NCBI GenBank assembly: GCA_001792895.1
Contig: MARA01000021.1
Coordinates: 669,769 to 733,768, forward strand
Reading direction: 5' to 3'
Length of the DNA stretch: 64,000 nucleotides
Source of the DNA: Lentinus brumalis
Taxonomy: Eukaryota; Basidiomycota; Agaricomycetes; Polyporales; Polyporaceae
Part shown: positions 46,225 to 55,900 of the stretch, piece after piece
How the letters are laid out: each line of letters opens with the position of its first letter
Position numbering within the stretch: the stretch's first letter is position 1
Program-made: the position numbers and the translations under genes
Notes under the pieces: model-generated
The model's database searches: none
Told to the model about the DNA's origin: nothing
What the model saw: only the letters and a program-made list of their open reading frames with translations

Positions 46225-49200
46225 ATGGCGCGTAACACCGAAACGGCGCCCAAGAACAAGGCACCTAAGTCGGCTCGGAAGCGCAAACCGGCCGCAGCTG
46301 ACGAGTCATCGGAAGATGAGGACACACCGCCAGCGAAGCCAGCGAAGAAGACACGTGCGCGGCCGGTTGAGAAGATCGCGGGCTCGAGGCGGCCCGTGAA
46401 GAAGCGCAAGCGCAAGACTGGGGGCAGTGAGAGCGACGAAGATGAGGAGGAGGAATACGAGGAGGGTGGAGACCGTGAGGAGGATGACATTGGGGAAGAG
46501 GGTGGGACGGCGGGCCTGACAGAGGATAACGCAATTGAGGTGAGCTCCGGGTGGTTCTGTGAGCATAACAACGCGCGTCTGACGTACCCAGATCGAAAGT
46601 GACAAGGAGGAGTCTGACTTCGATGAGGAGGTGGCGACGGGGCAGAAGCGGAAGCGGAAAGGGGAGATGGCTCGCGATCTTCTCACCGTGTTCACGGACT
46701 GGGAGAAGAAGACGTTTGTTGAGAAGGACGGGGACAGATCGACCGAAAGAGGGCGATGGTGCACTATATGCCGGTGAGTGGTTGTTAGGTTTAGAAGCAG
46801 GCATCGCGGGGAAACTCATGCATGACGGTGTGAACGTACTAGTGATGACGAGAAGGTGCGAGGGAAGAAGAAGGAGCGTGCGGGGTGGTACGCTGGGCAC
46901 AATTCGACGTGCCGCAGCCACATCGCCGCCGCACACTATGACGAGTACCGGAAAAGGTGCAAGGACGCCGGGTATGAAGAGAATCACCGGTGTGTTCCCC
47001 GAGAGGTGAAGGAGGCTCGAGAGGCTGCCAAGGCGGGCGAGGCAGGGAAGCAGGGTGGTCAGAGGACGTTGGTCGCGATGGGGGTGAGGAAGATAAGTCG
47101 TCCCAAGGAGTTCTCGAAAGAGACGATCCTCAAGGCAGTGAGCGAGCATGTCGTGTGCGGCCAACAGGTGTGCTGATCGGTGTTTCCCACCCCTGGATGA
47201 GCTAATCCCATCCGCTGCAGGCACTTTCCGTTGCTGACAACATCACTTTCACGAACTGTCTTGTCGCCATGCGCCCGGCAACGAAGAAGTCCGAGCTCCC
47301 ATCCCGCTCGACCGTCCGGTCATACATCAACAACTCATTCATAGACTACGTCGGCCAGCTCAAGATCGACATCAAGGGCGCCCCGGGCGATGTCTCGAGT
47401 GGCTGGGACCTGTGGACTGCGCCGCACACGTCCGACGGCTACTTCGGCCTCATCCTGCAGTGGATTGACGTGGACGTCGCAGCCCGCGTCTGGACCTTCC
47501 GGAACGAGGTCGCGGCCTGCCACAAGATTCTGGGAGATCACTCCGGCGCGAATCTAGGGAGGTGGTTTCTTCTATTCCTTGATCGCGCTGGGGTAACATC
47601 CAAGGAACACAACAAGGTACGTGCATAAGACTAATCTGGGCATCATGGCGACGCTGACATGAGCTTCTAGCTCGGCCACGTAACGAATGATAACGCGTCC
47701 AACAATAGCACCGCAGCCGACGAACTCGCGCGCCGTCTCGAGAAACGTGGTGTCCTGGGGAACTGGGAGAAGTCGGAGAGGAAGCTCAGGTGCGTCCGCC
47801 GTCCCTGCTAGCATGTATTGCGTGAGCTGATGCCGTCGCAGCTGCCTCGGACACGTAGTCGAGCTTGGAATCGACGCATTCATGGATAGCGTCACGCAGA
47901 CTGCGGTCTGCGAGACCAAGCAGTCCATCTGGGACTACGACCCACAGAAGCCCGGAAACATCGTCAACGGCGGCATCGATGTAATTGCGGTGGTTCGCAC
48001 CCTGGCAGTCAAGGTATGTCATTCGCCGCTTCCATGGCCCTGGGTAGTTGTGAGGTCCCCGGGTGCTGGCATGTATTCGAGAACAGGCCCGATTGAGACA
48101 CGTATGTTTCATCGGCGCGCCGTGGCCTGGGCTGGGCGTGCAGACCAGGCCTGCCTGCGGTCTCATCACAGGCACTTTGGCCAATGAGATGACGATCGTG
48201 CGCATGTCTGGGGACTCTCGCCTGACGACCGGGCCGCGTCATGTGCACGCACGCAGCCACATATAAGCCCCCTGCACCCCGCCCCCCATCTCGCACGACG
48301 GCGCCGAGCGCGGTCTCAGCGCGCGACTCCGTAGTGTATGTGAGCCAGGGTGGTCGTTCTTGTAGTGTCCAGTGGCATCTGTCTTGTACTCATAGTGTAG
48401 TGTGGTGGTACTGATTTTCCATCTCACAGATTCAGGCTTCCGGGCAACGGAAGGAACTGTTTTTTCGTCTCCAGATCGAGGCGGGCATTGACACGCCCCT
48501 CGTGATCCCCCTGCACGCTAACACACGCTGGGGAAGCTCCTTCAAGATGTCTCACCGCTCCTATGAGCTTCGAAAGGTACGCTATCACGCCTCTGACCGT
48601 CGCAGTGCCGCCCACTTACGTCTTTCGCAGGCGATCGACGCATTCATCGCCGTCGCCGACGTCAAGTTTGGCCCTATTACCAAGATCCGTCGCAAAGGAT
48701 TGCCACCGAAGCTGATCCCATGGGCAGCGTTCCAGCTTTCCGAAGACGACTGGAAGCGCGTCAAGTTGTGCGCTGATATTCTTGCGGTATGTCTCCACAC
48801 CCTCTCAACGGTCAACGCTCCTGAGATCTTTCGCTCGCACGCACAGGACGCGCATCTGTACCAGCAATCAGCATCATCGTCACGCAGCCCCACCCTCCAC
48901 GTCGTCATACCAGCCCTCGAGACCCTCAGCTCGCGCTGGGAGGTAAAGGAAAAGAAGCCGAAGTACGCGATCTACCGCGACGCTCTCAAGAAGGCCCTTG
49001 ATAAGTTGCTGAAGTACTACACCAAGCTCGATGATGCCCGCGCGTGCATCCTCGCCCTCTGTGAGTGTACATCCCCATGTGTCTCCTGACCTCAGGCTAA
49101 CGAACACTCCTCTGTTTGCAGACCTCCATCCCTACTACAAGCTATTGTACATCGAGGAGCAGTGGGGCGGCGAGGACGACTTCTTCGCTGGCCTCGAGGA

Positions 49201-49937
49201 TCGCAACTGGCAGGCCTTCGCGCGCAAGACCGTCGAGGACGCTGTAAGTTCACTGCTACTTTGTCACACGCGCGCATCTGACTAGTTATGTCTCAGCTCA
49301 AAGAATACTGGCCTAAGCGGTTCCAGCCTCCCACCGCGAAGACCGCTCAGCCCTCACAGCAAGGCAACGCCCCCAACGACGCGAACGCCCCCGCTCCAGC
49401 TGCACCTGCTCAGGAAGAAGATGACGATGGGGACTTCGACCGGGTCCGCCGGCGCCGCCTTCTCAATGCCGACTCTGAGGATGGCTGGAAGGTCGAGATG
49501 AGGCGCTACGAGGATGACCCCGCCGTCGATGAGACGAAGGACACGGACACCGTGAAGTATTGGGCGGTACGTCTCAGCCGCTCCGCCTTGTGTCCATGTT
49601 ACTAAATCTGGCATGCTTGCTCGATCAGGAGCGCATGTACACCTTCCCTACGCATGCGCGCATGGCATTGGACATCCTGCCGATCGCCGCGGCGACTGTT
49701 GGGGTAGAATCCCTGTTCTCCCACGGCAAGGAAGTCATCACCGACCGTCGCTCGCGGCTCGCCCCCACCGTCTTCGAGCAAGTGCAGTGCCTCGAGCACA
49801 ACTGGAAGCCCAAGCTGGTTGACCACGCGCGCGAGAATGAGAGCCTCATTGAGGAGATTTATCTGGAGGAATTTGAGTTCCTCGAAGAGCAGGACCAACT
49901 CCTCGAGCAGATGGACGACTCTGACGAGGACTGGTAG
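46225..49937 (+). CDS. hAT family transposase
   Basis: Twelve exons: 46225-46539, 46592-46773, 46843-47167, 47221-47616, 47671-47789, 47842-48013, 48430-48576, 48631-48786, 48847-49060, 49122-49243, 49297-49566, 49629-49937. They sum to 2727 bases, 908 residues, all phases consistent. The N-terminus is a Lys/Arg- and Glu/Asp-rich nuclear region. A BED-type zinc finger follows (RWCTICR, then a Cys and HIAAAHYDEY). The RNase-H-like core holds GWDLWTAPHTSDGYFGL, GHVTNDNASNNST and LSCLGHVVEL. The C-terminal hAT dimerisation segment is ARMALDILPIAAATVGVESLFS followed by RSRLAP and HNWKPKL. An acidic tail ends SDEDW. It should excise and insert elements with the terminal repeats at 45779 and 50273. 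Intron 6 (416 bp) is long compared with the others. Confidence 0.92.
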
Positions 49938-50059
49938 AGTCCGCTTCTGTTACTTATGTACAAGTGTATCCTGCTGTGTTGTATCCCTCCCATACGTACT
50001 CTGTATCGTCTTGACGCCATTCACTAGGTACCTTAATACTATCTTGTTGTATATACTCG

Positions 50060-50215
50060 GTCATGACCGGTTCGAACCGGTCGTAACCGGTCATAACCGG
50101 TCACCGGTCTTGACCGGTCAAAACCATGGACCGGACCGCGGTCAGGTTGAGTTCAAAAATGACCGAATAAATGGTCCGGTTCACCAAAGCATGGGTCGGT
50201 CCAGTTACGGTTCGG
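50060..50215. promoter_or_regulatory. right subterminal ACCGGTC motif cluster
   Basis: About six ACCGGT(C/T) motifs in tandem-like spacing at the right end of the hAT element, mirroring the left cluster. Confidence 0.7.
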
Positions 50216-50273
50216 TCCCCGGTCCTCTCAGATGGGGTCCAAAAACCGGACTAGACCGGACCCTACATCACTA

Positions 50274-50281
50274 GTGTTGTT
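50274..50281. repeat. target-site duplication, right
   Basis: GTGTTGTT, identical to 45771-45778. Confidence 0.92.
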
Positions 50282-50533
50282 GTCATGAGGAACGGCATCT
50301 CCGGGAACCGAGGTATCGTGAATTGCGGCCTTTGCAGCTCGCGCAGGCTCTTGTTGAGCTCTGGGTTCGGATCGGCCGACAGAGGCAATTGGATGCGCGT
50401 GGGGACATTGGTGACGGTGAAGACACGGCCGCGATTGTCGACGATGGTGTATGCCCTTTGGCACCTGTAATCGTGATATCAGATCAAGCCCCTGGTGCAG
50501 CGTGGCAACATACCAGTCATTCGTTCCCTCCAT

Positions 50534-51391
50534 GGTTGCCGTCTGCGAGGTGCGTTCCTCAAACATATGCGAGCCTTCTGGTGCCCTCGATTAGGCTCCG
50601 AATTGCGCGAGGGTACACCAGGGCCGTCTGGATCGGCTAGACGAGTACAACCCGTGCTAGCCTACGACGGACCCTCGACGTTCTTGCTCAGGGGTTGTAG
50701 CCGGTATAAGTATTCGCTGCCATATGCATGGAGGTCAGACTAGGTATCACGTTAGAATGAGCGTCGTTACTTACCACGAACGTGTCGCTGCGTGCGCACC
50801 ACTTGAAGGCGAGCGTGCTGGGTTCGCGAGGTGGTCGGGTGGTCGGTACTTGTTTCGAGGCTGAGAGAGAGCAGAGGCAAGGTGCAATGCCGAATCGGGA
50901 ATAAGGTTTGGGCGCCCCGTGCGGTCGGTTCACAGCTCCTCCCTGCTCCTTCATGATGCACTTCAACGCGCTCGTCTGTTCTTCTCCTCCATGGCTCTCA
51001 CAGGCGACCTCGATATCTATTCCTATGCTATTATCATCCCAGCCGTCGTGATGCGACAGTCGTACAGCAGCGTCACCACAATGCGACACGCCTGCAGCAC
51101 CCAGCCACGACGTGCGCGCAAATCAACTCGAATTGCATGTCGAACATTACCCCGCAAGGTCTTGAGCAAAACCACTCTGGATGTGAGAACGGTGTCGGAA
51201 TACACCGCCCCTGCGCTGCATGAGGTGCCGAGGTGCTGGACTCCGTTGTGTGGCGGGCGGCGGTACGTCCATCTGCCGGGCACTTACTGCCATGCTTCAG
51301 ACCTATACTCACAAACCGTGCATCCCTTGGCGGACCAGTCCATGCTCGTTTGAACAGTGGGCCGGACGGTAGACACCCACTGCAGCCGAAG
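50534..51391. other. intergenic stretch
   Basis: Upstream region of the split gene. Short frames only. Confidence 0.5.
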
Positions 51392-51421
51392 AAAGACACA
51401 GGCTGTCTCAGGTGCGTACTA
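51392..51421. repeat. direct repeat left of the GDA1 pseudogene
   Basis: ACACAGGC, two differing bases, then TCTCAGGTGCGTACTAC. The same arrangement recurs at about 52285-52311. Confidence 0.7.
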
Positions 51422-52284
51422 CGGCGACCTCCAGAAGACGCACTACTGCAAGAAGCCGTACAAGGCGGGATTCCCGCTTGTGCTGTTCGCGCTCATGATC
51501 GAGGCGGGCTCGACGGCTCGCGCGTCCACTTCAACAAATTCAAGAACTGCGGGCCTTCGCCCGCGTACGTGTACGCGGTGTTCAAGCAGCGCCAGCCGGG
51601 GCCATCGTCGTACCGCGACTTGCCGCGCGCGGCCGCAGAGAGTCTCGACGAGCTGCTCGACGAGGCGGTGCGTTTCGTCCCGTAGACCTTGCGCCAGTGC
51701 ACGCCCGTCCAGGTCTAGGCGACTGCGGGCCTGCAGCGGCTGGGCACGAAGGAGGCGAACGACATCCTCATAGCGGTCGGTTACCGGCTGGATGAGAGAG
51801 ATCCGTTCAGTCTGCACGAGGAGAACGCCGTGGAGATCATGGAGGGGCGGGACGAGGGCGTGTATGCGTGGCTGACGGCGAACTGCCTGCGCAAGACACT
51901 CTCGAAGCCTGAGGTGCCTGCTACGAAGAAGACGCCGCCGTACATGGTGCTCGACCTTGGCGAGGGGTCGACGCAGGTCGTGTTTGAGTCGACGTTCGAA
52001 ATGGCGAAGCTAGATGCAACGCTGGAGGAGGGCAAGCACACGTACGACCTCAAATACCACAGGGAGACCAGGGTGCTCTACCGGCATTCGTACCTCGGCT
52101 ATGGCGTGATGACCGCGCGCCAGGGCACGCACCGGATCGTCGAGTTCGTGGGTGGCCTGCGGAGATCCCACCATGGCAAGGACGCGGTTGTGAGCAACCC
52201 GTGTCTCGTGCAGGGAACGAATACAATGGTGGAGATCGAGGACGAGCGGCTCGGCGGCAAGTGGAACCTCACAAACGTCCACAT

Positions 52285-52311
52285 CACACAGGCAATCTCA
52301 GGTGCGTACTA
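52285..52311. repeat. direct repeat right of the GDA1 pseudogene
   Basis: ACACAGGCAA then TCTCAGGTGCGTACTAC, a 25-of-27 match to the left copy 890 bp away. Confidence 0.7.
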
Positions 52312-52324
52312 CCTCCAACTGTGA

Positions 52325-52915
52325 ACATGTCGTCATGCAGGAGCGGTTCCATGGGCGGGTAGTGGTTTCATAGACAGTCTGAATGTCCGCCAACCTGCTG
52401 CCCCCTATGCCAGAACTCCCGCAGGCAGGCGACAGAATCGTGTGTCGCCCTCCTGCGGTAGTTCTGCCCCTATTTAGTAGACACATGATGACGTGCATCG
52501 GCCTGTGATTGTGCCCAGTGGCCACCACAGAGGGCTGCTTCGCACCAATTGCGGAGATTCCGCCCGATCGTCCAGGTATATAAGCTCATGCATGCCGCCA
52601 GTTTGCCCACCCACTTTGTCCCGGTACCCATACTGCGCCCGCTTCTTCTCGTCCACTCCCGTGTGCCATTTGCCGTTGGTATGTCGTGCGTCGTGCTTAT
52701 GCGTCTTTCTGATTCTGATTGGCAGCCTGTGTCGTCCACAAGCTTCTTCGGTCACTGCAACCAAAACTCCTGCGTGCACCCCCTGTACACTCTCATCACC
52801 CTCTCCCGCTTGACGGTGGTTGTACCACCTCAAGTTCGCCCTCATCCTCCATTGCGTCACCGAGGCACGTGCTCTACATATGCCATCCGTGGCCTTACTC
52901 TGATTATGTATGTAG
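52325..52915. promoter_or_regulatory. promoter region of the dioxygenase gene
   Basis: 590 bp without a gene. A TATATAAG box lies at 52578-52585. The pyrimidine-rich stretch before the ATG may include a 5' leader intron. This is inferred from sequence only. Confidence 0.4.
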
Positions 52916-55900
52916 ATGCCCCCACGTCGCCGTCCGAGTGCTCCTAAAGCCCAGAAGGCTCCTCCTCCTGCGCGTATGTCATCTATTCATGTACTTAGGG
53001 GTCAAACTGATCCGCTTGCGGTCGCGCAGCCCGAGCTCCTCTGCCGCCTCCGCACGGCCGCCTGCTAGAATTGCCCGGGCGCGATCCTGCATTGCCGATG
53101 ATATGGGAATGCAACAATAGCCACCCATTATTGTCGCATCTCTCATGCGATGTCGGCCGGGTACTTATCTACATGCACAATACGGAGTCATCTTTCAGTC
53201 GGAAATTCTATCGCTATGTCAAGGACGTTCTCAAGCTCCCGCCGGGCACTGACGAAGGCGTGAAGGGCGCAGGTTGGGTGCTTTTCCTGTATGCAGACTA
53301 GACCACTAATACTATTTGCAGGGTTATTCCGCATGGTACCGGGCGATTTCTTGTTTGCACGAGACATCTTCGGTTCTGGGGATCCGCTAGACGATAATAT
53401 TCAAGCATGGGTGTTGCCAGAGTGCGTATGCGCTATGACAATGCACATGTTATCTGACAATCTGACATGCCATATATTTGTCAGACATTTAATCGAAGCC
53501 GACATTATCGACAACATGAAGAAAGCGCGACTCTCCATCCTCGGCGAGCGGAAGGATCGGGATGGATCCAAGCCTCGCTTTGCGAACGGAAAGTGGCACG
53601 GCGGAACCCAGTATGAAAGCAGCGAACATGCTAAGCACATCGAGAAGTCTGAACGATGCCATACGCTTGCCCAAAGCGTGCAAGTGCCGCGCAATCTTGT
53701 CGGACCAACGGTCGGTGCGAAGATTCCGAAATCCGGCGCAACAACTCATCATGATATCCGTTTGGAGGCTCTTCAGGTATGTTCTCTCTCACGTAATAAT
53801 TATATATTCTTATGGCCATGCAGGCCATTGCTCCTCTGGCTATGACAGCGCTCGAAGCCGGTCCGAGGTACATTTCTGAGACATTGGAGGAACAAGCAGA
53901 TGCCGTGAATGTTCCCCGAATTGGATGTGCCAGAAACGGTGCATTTCCTACGTTCCAACTCAATATCGCATCAACGAAGGAGGCTAGCGATGATGCAGGT
54001 GAGTTGTTTGCGTCATACTTCTGCAAATATGCGTTAAGTATTTTTTCAGCGAGCGAATTCGCACATGACCTTGGTCCGTTGGCAGGCATGCATGCGGACG
54101 AGCACGACTCTCCCGGCGGATACACTTGTATGATTACATTCAGCGATCTCGATGAAGGTGATCATCCAGGTTGGTTCATGCTTGCTGAAGTGGGTGCTGC
54201 CATTCGTGAGTTGCCAGTGCCAGTCCAAATATCTATGCATGACGCTCACCTGGTACACACCTTGTCCATAGTGCAAGATGGTTTGAAGGCTGTTTGCTTC
54301 AATGGTCGTCGCTTGCACGGCGGCTCCCCTCCTACCGCGCCCATTAATCAGAAGCCCAAGCCGTGGTCGTATCGCCTTGTTTTCGTGGCGTACCCGTCCA
54401 GCGCGATGTTGAACGGCGAGTCGCTGATCAGTTACGGCGCTATGCCTCAAGATCAATTGTTCAGCCTGACTCCGGAAATGATACACAGTTCGTAAGTGCC
54501 ATAACTCCTTCACATGACCATATACTCATAGTCAATAGCCATGACGAGGAGGTTGCATGGACCAATAACGCCAACTGGTTGTCAGCTGGGCCATGGTTGA
54601 CGTCTCGGGAGGCCTACCTGCAATGGGTATATCAGGGCGCTGCTGCCAAATTTGCCTTCTTCATGAAGCAAATACCGGCGCATTTGAAGCCTCAGATTGA
54701 TCTTGATGCCATGCGCAAGTGCATCTCTGTCGAGGACGAACATGGCCAACGTATTTATCCTAAGACATGGCGCCACCGTCCCGAATCCAACGAGTTCTTC
54801 AAGACAAGAGCACAGTCAGAGCGTAAATGGCAAGACCATATCACCAAGCAATCTGCGTTCCTGCCTGCACTTGGAGGAGGTATGTCTGTACCCCAGCACC
54901 CATTATCTGTTATTAATAATTGCGGTTCCTCTAGTATCACATTCGAGACCCTCCAAGCGTAAGCATGCACAGGGTGAATCTTCAGGTGGGATTGGCACTT
55001 TGAAACGCTCGGTTGTGCCGACTAAATTCACCCGAATGTTCATTAGGTTCGGCACCGAAAAAGGCACGGTTGGGGTGTACGGCTGATGCCTCGAACGCTC
55101 TTGGAGTTGAATCAGAAGACGAGGATGAGGAGGGTATGTTCGGCTGCGAACACCTTTCCAGACCAATGCTCTAATGCTTAATTGCATGCGTAGCTTTGAT
55201 CGAACATCTGTTCCATGAAGAGAGTCATATGAGAGATGACTTTGACGAAGGTCAGATCAATATTTATATTGGAGTCGCCGCCATTCTGACTAACAGAACC
55301 TCAACAGACAATGATTCTGGCAGTGAGCACGAGGTGGATCAAATGATTGCAGGTGCACAATACGATGCATCAGAGCGACAGGAATCTGCGGTTAATGTGC
55401 CACACACTCGTCCGTACAATGCGCAACGTTAGTAGTATACACATCGCTTGATGGCAGCAAAATTGAATAATGACTATTAGTACCCGCGGCCTCGCATGAT
55501 CAACCTCGCGACGAAGAATGTCATGATCCTTGCTTGGTCGGAACGCCTGATGGAAACCGTACGTCACGTATCTATACATTTGCTTTCAATAGTTCATTGC
55601 GTTGTAGAGATGTCGCTGTTGGATCAACCTCGCGACGAAGAATCTCATGATCCTTGCTTGGTCGGAACACCTGATGAAAATCGTACGTGATGCAATTATG
55701 GATTTGCAGTCAATATCTCATTGCACCGTAGAGATGTCGCCTTTGAATGCGCATAGTGGCTCTGGGGTAGGAAACACGCCATCGCCTGCGGTGTCCTCAG
55801 GTTAGTAAACATATGTCTACGATGTCATTGTTGATACTGACTGGTCCAAAGTTGCCGTGAAGGCTCTCGAATGTTTCAGTCGCGGCAATTTGGCCTCAGA

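Larger units (their letters stand above)
45779..50273 (+). mobile_element. complete autonomous hAT DNA transposon, 4495 bp
   Basis: The ends are inverted repeats: TAGTGATGTAGGGTTCGGTC on the left and, read inward from the right, TAGTGATGTAGGGTCCGGTC (one mismatch in 20). The flanks are a perfect 8 bp duplication. Both subterminal regions (45795-45985 and 50060-50215) are crowded with ACCGGTC/GACCGGT motifs, probable transposase binding sites. Inside is a full-length transposase gene with intact frame. All features fit a young, potentially active hAT element, sitting in the coding region of the gene at 43295-50533. Confidence 0.93.
43295..50533 (-). pseudogene. conserved fungal protein of unknown function, split by a hAT element
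   Basis: The minus-strand gene starts at 50533 with a 20 nt exon (MEGTNDW). After a 49 bp intron (50513-50465) it continues from 50464 to 50282 (AYTIVDNRGRVFTVTNVPTR, then FTIPRFPEMPFL), where a 4495 bp transposon interrupts it. Coding resumes at 45770 (LDDALLSRVSVHESSLRAHH) in the same frame once the element and one copy of the 8 bp target duplication are discounted. It runs to 43617 and, after a 53 bp intron, through 43563-43295 (QTANLSWWPPHTVWKASGMW). Total 2634 bases, 877 residues, no other defect. I know similar proteins as uncharacterised agaricomycete proteins; no catalytic motif is evident. The lack of other lesions implies a recent insertion. Expression of the downstream 796-codon frame from within the element is not excluded. 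Confidence 0.8.
51392..52324 (+). pseudogene. broken GDA1/CD39 nucleoside-diphosphatase fragment
   Basis: Plus-strand sequence encodes, in order: CKKPYKAGFPLVLFALMIEAGST (the conserved Golgi GDPase/apyrase region around the first phosphate-binding motif), then after a frame change GSRVHFNKFKNCGPSP. VFKQRQPG, AAAESLDELLDEAV, ATAGLQRLGTKEAND and EGVYAWLTAN follow, then MVLDLGEGSTQVVFE (second phosphate motif) and LYRHSYLGYG. Damage: a frameshift after AGST and two in-frame TAG codons, near 51683 (after RFVP) and 51717. The fragment lacks the N-terminal membrane anchor and the C-terminal third. No intron is visible over ~860 bp. GDA1 hydrolyses GDP in the Golgi to support glycosylation; this copy cannot. 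Confidence 0.8.

Noticed and set aside
46265..47224. 319-codon minus-strand frame inside the hAT element
   Set aside because: Antisense to the transposase exons, whose twelve-exon model is fully consistent.
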